From Blastococcus sp. TF02A-30 (GTDB taxonomy: Bacteria > Actinomycetota > Actinomycetes > Mycobacteriales > Geodermatophilaceae), in contig NZ_QOHJ01000004.1 of NCBI RefSeq assembly GCF_003319185.1, positions 402,831 through 466,830 of the forward strand: a stretch of 64,000 nt of DNA. The letters run 5' to 3'. Position numbers and translations under genes: made by a program. The notes below the pieces were generated by a model. The model searched no databases and was not told the DNA's origin. It saw only the letters and a program-made list of their open reading frames with translations. Below are positions 34,633 to 44,395 of this stretch, in pieces. The stretch's first letter is position 1. Every line of letters begins with the position of its first letter.

Positions 34633-35556
34633 TCAGCGGCCGTGGGCGCCCCGCTCGCCCCGCGTCTCCGGGGGGACGACGACGACCGGGCACGGCCCGG
34701 CCACCACGCAGTGGAGCGCCACCGAGCCCAGCAGCATGCCGCGGATGGCGCCCTGCCCGTGCCCGCCGACGACCAGCAGCTCCGCCCCCTGCGCCGCGCG
34801 CACGAGGACGTCACCGGCCGGGCCCTGGCCGGTCTCCACGCGCACGGGGACCCCCTCGGGCAGCGCCGCCGCCTCCACCATCGCCTCGGCGCCCGTCCGG
34901 GCGTCGGCCTCCAGCCGCTCCGCCGGGGGGATGACCACGTCGTACACGTCGCTCCAGTAGGAACCGGGCGAGTAGGCGGCGACCGCCACCACCTCGCCGC
35001 CCAGCAGGGCGGCCTCGGCGGCGGCCCGCTCCAGCGCCCGCGCCGACTCGGCCGACCCGTCCAGCCCGACGACGACCCGCGGCGGGTCGAGCGCGGCGTC
35101 GGCGCGGGGGTGCACCACGACCACCGGCACCCGGGCGTGCGTCACGCAGTGCAGCGCCACCGAACCCAGGACCGAGCTGCGCACCGCACCGCGGCCCCGG
35201 CTGCCCACCACGAGCAGGTCGGCGTCCTCCGCCGCAGCGAGCAGCTGCGCCGCCGGGGAACCGGCGGCCACGGTGACCCCGACCTGCACGTCGGCGTGGC
35301 CGGTCTCGGCGCGCACCTCCTCGACCTGGGCGGTCGCCCGCTGCAGCATGTCGGCGCGCACGGCCTCGATCCGCCGCTCGTCCAGCAGCTGCGGGTCGCC
35401 CCAGTACACCTCCACCGGGAACGTGGTGACGACGTCGAGGCGGGCGCCGCGACGGGCGGCGTCGGCCAGCGCCCACACGAGCGCGGCCCGCGCACCCGGC
35501 GAGCCGTCGATCCCCACGACCGTCCGCCTGCTGCCGTCCTGGCCGGTTCCCGTCAC
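34633..35556 (-). CDS. Tandem-domain universal stress protein
   Basis: A 307-residue protein with two UspA domains. Domain 1 starts VVGIDGSPGARAAL and has GSRGRGAVRSSVLGSVALHC; domain 2 starts VVGLDGSAESARAL and has GGHGQGAIRGMLLGSVALHC. Both have the G2xG9G(S/T) ATP-binding pattern. Two-domain UspA proteins are common in Actinobacteria under dormancy or oxygen regulation. GTG at 35556 has GGGAG six bases upstream. It lies downstream of ackA-xfp on the same strand but is separated by 81 bp. Confidence 0.87.
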   Translation of the reverse strand: MTGTGQDGSRRTVVGIDGSPGARAALVWALADAARRGARLDVVTTFPVEVYWGDPQLLDERRIEAVRADMLQRATAQVEEVRAETGHADVQVGVTVAAGSPAAQLLAAAEDADLLVVGSRGRGAVRSSVLGSVALHCVTHARVPVVVVHPRADAALDPPRVVVGLDGSAESARALERAAAEAALLGGEVVAVAAYSPGSYWSDVYDVVIPPAERLEADARTGAEAMVEAAALPEGVPVRVETGQGPAGDVLVRAAQGAELLVVGGHGQGAIRGMLLGSVALHCVVAGPCPVVVVPPETRGERGAHGR

Positions 35557-35637
35557 GTCCGCTCCCGTCCTCGTCCCAGCTGGTCCGCCCCGGAGGCTGC
35601 CCGGATCGGGCGGGGGGCACAACCCCGGCAGTGACGG

Positions 35638-36738
35638 TCAGACCGCGGCGAGCAGCTCGCCGACCTGCCGGCGGATCTCGAGGTCCTCCCGGGAGGTCAC
35701 CACGACCGTCCGCACCGCGGCACCGTCGGCGCTGATGTCGGCGTCCCCGGTGGCGGCCCGGTTGCGCGCGTCGTCGACCGCCACCCCGAGGTAGCCCAGC
35801 GCCGTCCCCGCGGCCGCGCGGACCGGCGCCGCCCGCTCCCCCACGCCACCGGTCATCACCAGCAGGTCGAGGCCGCCGGTCGCGGCGGTCATGGCGGCCG
35901 TCTCGCGCACCAGCCGGTGCAGGTAGACGTCGAGGGCCAGGGCGCAGTCGGGGTCGCCGCGGTCGCGGCCGGCGAGCACCTCGCGCAGGTCGCCCGAGGT
36001 GCCCGACAACCCCTTGAGGCCGGCGTGGTGCTCCAGCACGTCCCCGAGCTCGGCCTCCGGCACGTGCCCGTGCTCGAGCAACCAGAGCAGCAGGCCGGGG
36101 TCGAGGGTCCCCGGCCGGGTGTTCATCACCAGCCCTGCCAACGGGGTGAACCCCATGGTGGTGTCCACCGAGATCCCGCCGCGCACGGCCGCCAGCGACG
36201 CCCCGGCGCCGAGGTGGCAGGAGACGATCCGCAGGTCCTCGACGGGGCGGCCGACCAGCTCCGCGCCCCGGCGCACCGCCCAGGCGTGGGAGAGCCCGTG
36301 GAACCCGTAGCGGCGCAGCCCCCAGCGCTCGTTCCACTCCCGCGGCACGGCGTACGTGGCCGCCGCGGGTTCCAGCGTGGCGTGGAAGGTGGTGTCGAAG
36401 CAGGCGACCGCGGGCACGCCGGGCAGCAGCCGGCGCGCGGCGTCGATGCCGGCCAGCGCCCGCGGGTTGTGCAACGGGGCGAGGTGGCTGATCGACCAGA
36501 GGTAGGCGACGAGCAGGTCGTCGACGACCGCCGGGCCGCTGTGCCGGGGACCGCCGTGCACGACGCGGTGCCCGACGGCGTCCAGCTGACCGCAGCCGGC
36601 CAGGAACCCCTCGAGCGGCGCCAGGTCGCCCGCTCCCTGCCAGTGCTCCAGCGTGGTGGCGGCGGCGACCGCGCCGTCGTCCTCGAGCACCGCCAGCTTC
36701 AGGGTGCTGGACCCCGCGTTGACGACGAGCAGCCTCAC
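35638..36738 (-). CDS. ackA: Acetate kinase
   Basis: A 366-residue kinase, a little shorter than the usual 400. It shows [11 protein letters not shown] (phosphate 1), [24 protein letters not shown], the HLGAGAS block, [20 protein letters not shown] and MTGGVGERA. It converts acetyl phosphate and ADP to acetate and ATP. It overlaps the phosphoketolase gene by 4 bp (GTGA), so the pair forms a complete route from xylulose-5-phosphate or fructose-6-phosphate to acetate with ATP gain. Confidence 0.93.
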   Translation of the reverse strand: MRLLVVNAGSSTLKLAVLEDDGAVAAATTLEHWQGAGDLAPLEGFLAGCGQLDAVGHRVVHGGPRHSGPAVVDDLLVAYLWSISHLAPLHNPRALAGIDAARRLLPGVPAVACFDTTFHATLEPAAATYAVPREWNERWGLRRYGFHGLSHAWAVRRGAELVGRPVEDLRIVSCHLGAGASLAAVRGGISVDTTMGFTPLAGLVMNTRPGTLDPGLLLWLLEHGHVPEAELGDVLEHHAGLKGLSGTSGDLREVLAGRDRGDPDCALALDVYLHRLVRETAAMTAATGGLDLLVMTGGVGERAAPVRAAAGTALGYLGVAVDDARNRAATGDADISADGAAVRTVVVTSREDLEIRRQVGELLAAV

Positions 36739-39170
36739 GCCTCGGGCTCCCGCAGCGGGTGCCCGCCCTCGGTGGCCGGTCCGCGCGCCGCGCCCCACTG
36801 CCAGTCGCGGACCTCGGGCAGGTCCTCCCCGTGGGTGCGCACGTGCTGCCGGTGGTCGATGAGCGCGTCGCGCAGCCGGTCCCGGGCGTGTGCTCCGACG
36901 TCGCGCAGCCGCGGCACCCGGTCGATGACGTCGATGGCCAGGTCGAACCGGTCGATCCGGTTCATGACGCACATGTCGAAGGGCGTGGTCGTCGTCCCCT
37001 CCTCGACGTAGCCGCGGACGTGCAGGTTGTCGTGGTTGGTGCGGCGGTAGGTCAGCCGGTGGATCAGCCAGGGGTAGCCGTGGTAGGCGAAGATCACCGG
37101 CTTGCCGGTGGTGAACAGGCTGTCGAACTCGGCGTCCGACAGGCCGTGCGGGTGCTCGCGGTCGTCCTGCAGGCGCATCAGGTCGACGACGTTCACCACC
37201 CGGATCCGCAGGTCGGGGAAGAAGCCGCGCAGGATCTCCACCGCGGCCAGCGTCTCCATGGTCGGGACGTCGCCGGCGCAGGCCATCACCACGTCGGGCT
37301 CGGCGCCGGCGTCGCTGCTGGCCCACTCCCAGATGCCGATGCCCTTGGTGCAGTGGTCGACGGCGGCGTCCATGTCGAGGAACTGCAGCGCCGGCTGCTT
37401 CCCGGCCACGATGACGTTGACGTACTGGCGGGTGCGCAGGCAGTGGTCGGCCACCGAGAGCAGCGTGTTCGCGTCCGGCGGCAGGTAGACCCGCACCACC
37501 TCGGCCTTCTTGTTCACCACGTGGTCGATGAAGCCCGGGTCCTGGTGGGAGAACCCGTTGTGGTCCTGCCGCCACACGTGCGAGGTGAGCAGGTAGTTCA
37601 GGGAGGCGATGGGCCGCCGCCACGGGATGCCGTTGGTGGTCTTCAGCCACTTGGCGTGCTGGTTGACCATCGAGTCGACGATGTGGATGAACGCCTCGTA
37701 GCAGGAGAAGAACCCGTGCCGGCCGGTCAGCAGGTAGCCCTCGAGCCAGCCCTGGCAGGTGTGCTCGGACAGGATCTCCATGACCCGCCCGTCCGGCGCC
37801 AGGTGGTCGTCGCCGGGCAGCCGCTCGGCCATCCACGCCCGGTCGGTGACCTCGAGCAGCGCGCCGAGCCGGTTGCTGTTGTTCTCGTCCGGCGAGAACA
37901 CCCGGAAGGTGGCCGTGTTCTCCCGCATGACGTCGCGCAGGAACGTGCCGAGCACCCGCGTGGCCTCCACCGCGCCGGTGCCCGGCTCGGGGACGGCGAC
38001 GGCGTAGTCGCGGAAGTCGGGCATGCGCAGCGGCTGGAGCAGCGTGCCGCCGTTGGCGTGCGGGGTGGCGCTCATCCGCCGCTCCCCCGCCGGGTGCAGG
38101 TCGCGGACCAGCGGCACGGGGGCGCCGTCGGCGTCGAACAGCTCCTCGGGCCGGTAGCTGCGCAGCCACTCCTCCAGCACCCGCCGGTGGCCGTCGTCGC
38201 CGCGGGCGTTGGCGAAGGGCACCTGGTGCGAGCGCCACGAGCCCTCGACGTGCACCCCGTCGACCTCGGCCGGGCCGGTCCAGCCCTTCGGCGAGCGGAG
38301 CACGATCACCGGCCAGCGCGGTCGCCGCAGGTCGCCGTCCTCCCGTGCGGCGCGCTGGATGGCGGCGATGCGGTCGAGGCAGGCGTCCAGCGTCGCGGCG
38401 AACTGCTGGTGCATGGTCGCGGGGTCGTCGCCGGAGACCAGGTGCGGCTCGTGGCCGTAGCCGCGCAGCAGCTCGAGCAGCTCGTCGTCGCCGATCCGGG
38501 CCAGCACCGTCGGGTTGGCGATCTTGTAGCCGTTCAGGTGCAGGATCGGCAGCACCGCGCCGTCGCGGGCGGGGTCGAGGAACTTGTTCGAGTGCCAGCT
38601 GGTCGCCAGCGGCCCGGTCTCGGCCTCGCCGTCGCCGACGACCGCCGCCACCACCAGGTCGGGGTTGTCGAAGGCCGCGCCGTAGGCGTGCGACAGCACG
38701 TAGCCCAGCTCGCCGCCCTCGTGGATCGAACCGGGCGTCTCCGGTGCCACGTGGCTGGGGATGCCGCCGGGGAAGGAGAACTGGGTGAACAGCCGCCGCA
38801 TCCCCGCCTCGTCCTGCGAGACGTCGGGGTAGACCTCGCTGTACGTGCCCTCCAGCCAGGCCGCGGCGACCGGGCCCGGCCCGCCGTGGCCCGGTCCCAT
38901 CAGGTACATCATCGACAGGTCGCGGGCCCGGATCGCCCGGTTGAGGTGGGCGTAGAGGAAGTTCAGCCCGGGGGTGGTCCCCCAGTGGCCGAGCAGCCGG
39001 GGCTTCACGTGCTCGGGGCGCAGCGGCTCGCGGAGCAGCGGGTTGCCCATCAGGTAGATCTGCCCGACCGACAGGTAGTTGGCGGCCCGCCACCACGCGT
39101 CCAGCGCGGCGAGCTCGTCGTCGGTCAGGGGTCCGGTCAGGTCAGCGCGCACGTCCGCCGAGATCGCCAC
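36735..39170 (-). CDS. xfp: Phosphoketolase
   Basis: An 811-residue thiamine diphosphate enzyme, normal length for the family. Visible: [41 protein letters not shown], the TPP motif [17 protein letters not shown]...[10 protein letters not shown] (key residues GDGE and N), and FSPDENNSN. It splits xylulose-5-phosphate (and often fructose-6-phosphate) into acetyl phosphate and a triose- or tetrose-phosphate. Acetate kinase follows with an overlapping start. ATG start is the only sensible one, divergent from the FAD/Fe-S oxidase. Confidence 0.94.
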   Translation of the reverse strand: MAISADVRADLTGPLTDDELAALDAWWRAANYLSVGQIYLMGNPLLREPLRPEHVKPRLLGHWGTTPGLNFLYAHLNRAIRARDLSMMYLMGPGHGGPGPVAAAWLEGTYSEVYPDVSQDEAGMRRLFTQFSFPGGIPSHVAPETPGSIHEGGELGYVLSHAYGAAFDNPDLVVAAVVGDGEAETGPLATSWHSNKFLDPARDGAVLPILHLNGYKIANPTVLARIGDDELLELLRGYGHEPHLVSGDDPATMHQQFAATLDACLDRIAAIQRAAREDGDLRRPRWPVIVLRSPKGWTGPAEVDGVHVEGSWRSHQVPFANARGDDGHRRVLEEWLRSYRPEELFDADGAPVPLVRDLHPAGERRMSATPHANGGTLLQPLRMPDFRDYAVAVPEPGTGAVEATRVLGTFLRDVMRENTATFRVFSPDENNSNRLGALLEVTDRAWMAERLPGDDHLAPDGRVMEILSEHTCQGWLEGYLLTGRHGFFSCYEAFIHIVDSMVNQHAKWLKTTNGIPWRRPIASLNYLLTSHVWRQDHNGFSHQDPGFIDHVVNKKAEVVRVYLPPDANTLLSVADHCLRTRQYVNVIVAGKQPALQFLDMDAAVDHCTKGIGIWEWASSDAGAEPDVVMACAGDVPTMETLAAVEILRGFFPDLRIRVVNVVDLMRLQDDREHPHGLSDAEFDSLFTTGKPVIFAYHGYPWLIHRLTYRRTNHDNLHVRGYVEEGTTTTPFDMCVMNRIDRFDLAIDVIDRVPRLRDVGAHARDRLRDALIDHRQHVRTHGEDLPEVRDWQWGAARGPATEGGHPLREPEA

Positions 39171-39235
39171 GCCCGCACGCTAACGACATCGGCGTCGGTC
39201 GCGCGAGGGTTGCCCGCCCCTGGTTGCATGGGCGC

Positions 39236-42049
39236 ATGGCGGGGATCAGCACGCTGGACGTCACCGCGTCGCTGCGCGCGGCGGGCCTGTCCGACGTCGA
39301 TGGCTCCGGGCTGGCCCGCGCGCTCTATTCCTCCGACGGCTCGCTCTACCGGGTGCTGCCGCAGGCCGTCGTCCGCCCCCGGCACGCCGACGAGATCGAC
39401 GCGACGCTCGCCGTCTGCCGCGAGCTGGGCGTGCCGCTGACGGCGCGCGGCGCGGGCACCTCGATCGCGGGCAACGCGGTGGGCCCGGGCGTCGTGCTCG
39501 ACACCAGCCGCTACCTGCACCGGGTGCACGCCGTCGACGCGGAGGCGCGCACCGCGACGGTCGACCCGGGGGTGGTGCAGGCCTCGCTGCAGGCCGCCGC
39601 CCGGCCGCACGGGCTGCGCTTCGGCCCCGACCCCAGCACGCACAACCGCTGCACGGTCGGCGGGATGATCGGCAACAACGCCTGCGGCTCGCGCGCGCTG
39701 GGCTACGGGCGGACGTCGGACAACGTCGTCGGCCTGGACGTGGTCACCGGGTCCGGCACGCGGCTGGACCTGCCCGGCACCGAGGGCAGCCTGCTCGACG
39801 ACCTGCGGACGCTGGTCGACGGCGCGCTGGCCCCGATCCGCACCGAGCTCGGCCGGTTCGGCCGCCAGGTGTCGGGCTACTCGCTGGAGCACCTCCTCCC
39901 CGAGCGCGGCTTCGACGTCGCCCGCGCGCTCGTGGGCAGCGAGGGCACGCTGGCCCTGGTCCGCCGCGCCACGGTGCGGCTGGTCGCCGACGCGCCGTTC
40001 CGCGGCCTCGTCGTCCTCGGCTACCCGTCGATGGCCGACGCCGCCGACGCCACCCCCGGGCTGCTGCGGCACTCCCCCACCGCCGTCGAGGGGCTGGACA
40101 GCCGGATCGTGCAGCGGCTGCGCGACGTCCCGGCCGCCGTCGTCCCCGACCTGCCCCGGGGCGAGGGCTGGCTCATGGTGGAGCTGACCGGCGACTCGGT
40201 CGCCGAGCTCGAGGCCACGGCGGCGCGCATCGTCGCCGACGCCGGCGCGCTGGACGCCCTCGTGGTCACCTCCGCCGCCGAGGCCGCCGCTCTCTGGCGG
40301 ATCCGCGAGGACGGCGCCGGGCTGGCCGCCCGCACCTCCGACGGCCGCCCGGCGCACGCCGGGTGGGAGGACGCCGCCGTCCCGGTCGAGCAGCTGGGCG
40401 GCTACCTGCGCCGGTTCGAGGCGCTGCTGGTCGAGCACGGGCTGCAGGGCGTGCCCTACGGCCACTTCGGCGACGGCTGCGTGCACGTGCGGATCGACTT
40501 CCCCCTCGGGGCCGGTGCCGACTCCGGGCGCAGCCGCTACCGCGCGTTCGTGGAGGACGCCGCCGTGCTGGTCGCCTCCTACGGCGGTTCGATCTCCGGC
40601 GAGCACGGCGACGGCCGCGCGCGCAGCGAGCTGCTGCGGCACATGTACTCCCCCGAGGTGCTGGCCCTGTTCGGCCGGGTGAAGGCGCTGCTCGACCCCG
40701 ACGACGTGCTCAACCCCGGGGTGCTGGTGCGCCCGGCGCCGGTCGACGAGGACATCCGGGTGGCGGCCGCTCCTCGGCTGCGGACCGGGCTGGCGCTGGC
40801 CTACCGGCACGACGGCGGCGACTTCTCCGCCGCCGTGCACCGCTGCACCGGCGTGGGCAAGTGCCGGGCCGACCTGCAGTCCTCCGGCGGCGTGATGTGC
40901 CCGTCCTGGCCGGCCACCCGCGAGGAGAAGGACACCACCCGCGGCCGGGCGCGCGTGCTGCAGGAGATGCTCGCGCCGGGCGGGCCGGTGCGCGACTGGC
41001 GCTCACCCGAGGTGCACGAGGCGCTGGACCTGTGCCTGTCGTGCAAGGGCTGCTCGCGCGACTGCCCGACCGGGGTCGACATGGCCACGTACAAGGCCGA
41101 GGTGCTGCACCAGTCCTACCGGCGCCGGCTGCGCCCCCGCCCGCACTACACGCTGGGGTGGCTGCCGCGCTGGGCCGACCTCGCCGCCCGCGCGCCCCGG
41201 CTGGTCAACGGCGTCCTCGGCTCGCGGCTGGGCGGACGGCTGGCGAAGTGGGGCGCGGGCATGGACCAGCGCCGGGAGGTCCCGCCGTTCGCCGCGCGGA
41301 CCTTCCGGCAGCAGTGGGCCGACCGGCCGGAGGCGCCCGGCGACGCCGCTCCGGTCGCGCTCTGGGTCGACTCGTTCACCGACCACTTCGCCCCGGACGT
41401 CGCCATGGCGGCCGCCCGGGTGCTGGAGGCGGCCGGCTACCGGGTGCAGGTGCCCGGCGACGACACCTGCTGCGGGCTCACCTGGATCACGACCGGCCAG
41501 CTCGACGCCGCCCGGCGGATCCTCGGGCGCACCGTCGCCGAGCTCGCTCCGGTCGTGGACGCCGGCGTGCCGGTGGTCGGGGTGGAGCCCTCGTGCACCG
41601 CGGTGCTGCGCAGCGAGGCGCTGGAGGTCGTCGGGGGGCCGGAGGCCGAACGGGTCGCCCGCGGCACCCGGACCCTGGCCGAGCTGCTGGCCGCCACCCC
41701 CGGCTGGGAGCCGCCGTCGCTGGCCGGCCTGCGGGTCGTGGCGCAGCCGCACTGCCACCACGCGTCGGTGCTCGGCTGGTCGGCCGACGCCGAGCTGCTG
41801 CGCCGCGCGGGCGCGGAGGTGACCCGGCTGGGCGGCTGCTGCGGGTTGGCCGGCAACTGGGGCGTGGAGAGGGGCCACCACGAGGTGTCGGTGGCCGTGG
41901 CGCAGCAGCAGCTGCTGCCCGCCGTCGACGGGCTGCCCGACGACGCCGTGGTGCTGGCCGACGGCTTCTCCTGCCGCACCCAGCTCGACCAGCTCGCCGG
42001 CCGCCGCGGCCTGCACCTCGCCGAGCTCCTGGCCGACCGGCTGCCCTGA
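39236..42049 (+). CDS. FAD-linked oxidase fused to Fe-S/CCG domain (D-lactate dehydrogenase-like)
   Basis: A 937-residue fusion. Residues 1-520 are an FAD PCMH/GlcD domain (ARGAGTSIAGNAVGPG, GMIGNNACGSRALGYG, ISGEHGDGRARSELL). The next part is a ferredoxin-type domain with CTGVGKCR and CLSCKGCSRDCPTGVD, able to hold two 4Fe-4S clusters. The C-terminus has two CCG domains (DDTCCGLTW, LGGCCGLAGNW). This is the order of quinone-linked D-lactate or 2-hydroxyacid (glycolate/2-hydroxyglutarate) dehydrogenases with GlcD and GlcF in one chain. The ATG at 39236 is preferred over the TTG 12 bp earlier. Confidence 0.88.
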   Translation: MAGISTLDVTASLRAAGLSDVDGSGLARALYSSDGSLYRVLPQAVVRPRHADEIDATLAVCRELGVPLTARGAGTSIAGNAVGPGVVLDTSRYLHRVHAVDAEARTATVDPGVVQASLQAAARPHGLRFGPDPSTHNRCTVGGMIGNNACGSRALGYGRTSDNVVGLDVVTGSGTRLDLPGTEGSLLDDLRTLVDGALAPIRTELGRFGRQVSGYSLEHLLPERGFDVARALVGSEGTLALVRRATVRLVADAPFRGLVVLGYPSMADAADATPGLLRHSPTAVEGLDSRIVQRLRDVPAAVVPDLPRGEGWLMVELTGDSVAELEATAARIVADAGALDALVVTSAAEAAALWRIREDGAGLAARTSDGRPAHAGWEDAAVPVEQLGGYLRRFEALLVEHGLQGVPYGHFGDGCVHVRIDFPLGAGADSGRSRYRAFVEDAAVLVASYGGSISGEHGDGRARSELLRHMYSPEVLALFGRVKALLDPDDVLNPGVLVRPAPVDEDIRVAAAPRLRTGLALAYRHDGGDFSAAVHRCTGVGKCRADLQSSGGVMCPSWPATREEKDTTRGRARVLQEMLAPGGPVRDWRSPEVHEALDLCLSCKGCSRDCPTGVDMATYKAEVLHQSYRRRLRPRPHYTLGWLPRWADLAARAPRLVNGVLGSRLGGRLAKWGAGMDQRREVPPFAARTFRQQWADRPEAPGDAAPVALWVDSFTDHFAPDVAMAAARVLEAAGYRVQVPGDDTCCGLTWITTGQLDAARRILGRTVAELAPVVDAGVPVVGVEPSCTAVLRSEALEVVGGPEAERVARGTRTLAELLAATPGWEPPSLAGLRVVAQPHCHHASVLGWSADAELLRRAGAEVTRLGGCCGLAGNWGVERGHHEVSVAVAQQQLLPAVDGLPDDAVVLADGFSCRTQLDQLAGRRGLHLAELLADRLP

Positions 42050-42072
42050 CCCGGTCTGCCACGATGCCCGGT

Positions 42073-42558
42073 ATGGACCTCGAGGAGACGCTGCTGCCCG
42101 GCGTCGGCGTGCGCTACGAGCTGGAGGTGGACTCCGGTCAGCTGCTCGGGATCGTCGTCCCCCGCGAGGGCGGCGCCGAGATCTCCGTGTACGACCGCCG
42201 TGACCCCGACCGCGCCCGCGGCGTCTTCCGGCTCAGCCCGGAGCAGGCCGACGCGGTCGCCGAGGTGCTCGGCGCGCCGCGGCTGACCCAGCGGTTCGCC
42301 GACCTCTCCAAGGAGGTGCCGGGCCTGGAGTCGGCGCGGATCCCCGTCCGGCCCGGCTCCCCGTTCGACGGCAAGGCGCTCGGCGACACCCGCGCCCGAA
42401 CGCTCACCGGGTGCTCGATCGTGGCCATCGTCCGCGACGCCGACGTCGTCCCCTCCCCCGGCCCCGAGGACCCGCTGCACGCCGGCGACGTCCTGGTCGC
42501 GATCGGCTCGGCGACCGGCCTGGAGCAGCTGGAGCGCCGGCTGTCCGGGCAGGGCTGA
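42073..42558 (+). CDS. Cation:proton antiporter regulatory subunit (KhtT-like, TrkA-C)
   Basis: About 161 residues. The N-terminal MDLEETLLPGVGVRYELEV and the middle SPEQADAVAEVLG match KhtT/YhaT-type subunits, and the C-terminal half (IPVRPGSPFDGKALGDTRAR...GDVLVAIGSATGLEQLE) is a TrkA-C/RCK-C domain that binds nucleotides, often c-di-AMP. It regulates the membrane antiporter encoded six bases downstream. ATG at 42064 is an alternative start. Confidence 0.85.
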   Translation: MDLEETLLPGVGVRYELEVDSGQLLGIVVPREGGAEISVYDRRDPDRARGVFRLSPEQADAVAEVLGAPRLTQRFADLSKEVPGLESARIPVRPGSPFDGKALGDTRARTLTGCSIVAIVRDADVVPSPGPEDPLHAGDVLVAIGSATGLEQLERRLSGQG

Positions 42559-42564
42559 CCGCGG

Positions 42565-43728
42565 GTGGACCACGTCGCCGAACTGCTCGTCGAGCTCGGC
42601 CTGCTGTTCCTCGGCCTGTCCCTGCTCGGGCTGCTCGCCCGCCGGCTGGGCCTGTCCCCCATCCCGTTCGTGCTGCTCGCGGCGCTGGCCGTGGGCGAGG
42701 GCGGCGTCGTCCCGCTGAGCACGTCGGAACCGTTCCTGAGCGCCGCGGCCGAGATCGGCGTCGTCCTGCTGCTGCTCACCCTCGGCCTGGAGTTCTCCGC
42801 CGACGAGCTGTTCTCCTCGCTGCGCCGGCACGCCCCGTCGGGCTGGGTGGACCTGCTGCTCAACTTCCCGCCGGGGTTCGTCGCCGGCCTGCTGCTCGGG
42901 CTGCCGTGGCAGGCGGCGCTGGCCCTGGGCGGCGTCACCTGGATCTCCTCGTCCGGCATCGTCGCCCGGCTGCTCGGCGACCTCGGGCGGCTGGCCAACC
43001 GCGAGACCCCGGCCGTCCTCTCCGTGCTCGTGCTCGAGGACCTGGCCATGGCGCTGTTCCTGCCGGTGCTGGTCGTCGCCCTGGCCGGTGACGGGCCGCT
43101 GGAGGCGGTGGGCGGGATCGTGCTGGCCGTCGGCGCCGTCGTGCTGGTGCTGCTCGCCGCGCAGCGCCACGGTCACCGGCTGGGCCGGGTGCTCAGCTCC
43201 CGGGACGACGAGCAGGTCCTGCTGCGGCTGGTGGGCCTCACCCTGCTGGTGGCCGGGCTGGCACAGGCGGGAGGTGTCTCGGCCGCCGTCGGCGCGTTCC
43301 TCGTGGGCCTCGCGCTGCCGGCCTCCTTCGCCGAGCGGGCCCGCGACCTGCTCGGCCCGCTGCGCGACCTGTTCGCCGCGACGTTCTTCGTCGCCTTCGG
43401 GCTCAGCACCGACCCCGCGGAGATCGTGCCGGTGCTGCCCGCCGCGCTGGCCCTCGCCGTGGTCACCGCCGCGACCAAGGTGGCCACCGGCTGGTACGCC
43501 GCGAGGCGCGACGGCATCGCGGTCCCCGGGCGGCTGCGGGCGGGGACGGCGCTGATCGCCCGCGGCGAGTTCTCGATCGTCATCGCCGGTCTCGCCGTGG
43601 CCGCCGGGCACGAGGACCTGGGGCCGGTGGCCACCGGCTACGTGCTGCTGCTGGCCGTGGCCGGCCCGGTGCTCACCCGGTTCGTGGAGCCGGTGTCGGC
43701 CCGTTTCCTGCCCGTGCCGGCGCGCTGA
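42565..43728 (+). CDS. CPA2 family K+(Na+)/H+ antiporter (KhtU-like)
   Basis: A 387-residue antiporter with 12 hydrophobic segments. ALAVGEGGVVPL, LLLLTLGLEFSADELF, SSSGIVARLLGDLG and LIARGEFSIVIAGLA are CPA2 features. With the TrkA-C subunit in the same operon it forms a KhtTU-type K+ efflux system. Because the window also contains a c-di-AMP riboswitch, c-di-AMP may control both turgor-related systems; this link is inferred. Confidence 0.88.
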   Translation: MDHVAELLVELGLLFLGLSLLGLLARRLGLSPIPFVLLAALAVGEGGVVPLSTSEPFLSAAAEIGVVLLLLTLGLEFSADELFSSLRRHAPSGWVDLLLNFPPGFVAGLLLGLPWQAALALGGVTWISSSGIVARLLGDLGRLANRETPAVLSVLVLEDLAMALFLPVLVVALAGDGPLEAVGGIVLAVGAVVLVLLAAQRHGHRLGRVLSSRDDEQVLLRLVGLTLLVAGLAQAGGVSAAVGAFLVGLALPASFAERARDLLGPLRDLFAATFFVAFGLSTDPAEIVPVLPAALALAVVTAATKVATGWYAARRDGIAVPGRLRAGTALIARGEFSIVIAGLAVAAGHEDLGPVATGYVLLLAVAGPVLTRFVEPVSARFLPVPAR

Positions 43729-43730
43729 GG

Positions 43731-44354
43731 TCAGGCGGCGGCGTCGTCCCGGCGGGCGCGCGCGGCCTGCAGGACGATCGGCCGCAGCGCCGCGGCGATG
43801 TGCGCGTAACCGGCCGACGACGGGTGGAACCGGTCGGCGGAGAACAGCGCCGGGTCGGCCCGGAAGGCGCGGGCGACGTCGGCCGCGACCGCCGCGACCG
43901 TGGCCCCGGCCGCGGCGGCGACGGCGGCCTGCCGCTGCTGGAGGAGACCGCACGCCGCCGAGACCACCGGGCGCAGGGCCGGCGGGACGAACGGCACCAT
44001 CGACATGTCGGGGGCGGTCACCACCACCACGTCGGTGCCGCCGGCGCGCAGCCCGCGCAGCGCCTCGGCGAGGGCGGCGGTCGCCTGCTCCGCGGGGACG
44101 AAGCGGGCCAGGTCGTTGGCCCCGACGACGACGAGCGCGAGGTCCGCCGCCGGCGCGGAGGCGGCGCGCACCTGCCGCGGCAGGTCGGCGGAGACCGCGC
44201 CGGGGACCGCGTGCACGGACAGCTCGACGTCGAACCCGTCGTCGGCCAGGTCGGCGGTCAGCCGCATGCCGAGGGTGTCCTCGGCACGGGCGGCACCGGT
44301 GCCGAAGGCCAGGGAGTCGCCGAGGACGAGGAAGCGGAGACGAGGACGGGCCAC
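43731..44354 (-). CDS. SGNH/GDSL-type hydrolase
   Basis: A 207-residue hydrolase: GDSLAFGTGA (Ser nucleophile) near the start, GANDL (Asn), and the Asp/His pair in SADRFHPSSAGY. No signal peptide, so it is probably cytoplasmic. SGNH enzymes cleave esters or lipids, sometimes acetyl groups on glycans. It converges with the antiporter (2 bp between stops). The GTG at 44354 lies inside the hairpin that follows the upstream transporter; another GTG 12 bp earlier is possible. Confidence 0.8.
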   Translation of the reverse strand: MARPRLRFLVLGDSLAFGTGAARAEDTLGMRLTADLADDGFDVELSVHAVPGAVSADLPRQVRAASAPAADLALVVVGANDLARFVPAEQATAALAEALRGLRAGGTDVVVVTAPDMSMVPFVPPALRPVVSAACGLLQQRQAAVAAAAGATVAAVAADVARAFRADPALFSADRFHPSSAGYAHIAAALRPIVLQAARARRDDAAA

Positions 44355-44376
44355 GGACGGCACAACGCCGTCCGTG
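44352..44376. terminator. Hairpin after the MFS gene
   Basis: CACGGACGGC and GCCGTCCGTG, 10-bp perfect arms, 5-nt loop, between the MFS stop and the SGNH start. It overlaps the predicted SGNH start codon, so it may also influence that gene's translation. Confidence 0.5.
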
Positions 44377-44395
44377 ACCCGTCGATTTCGTGCGC

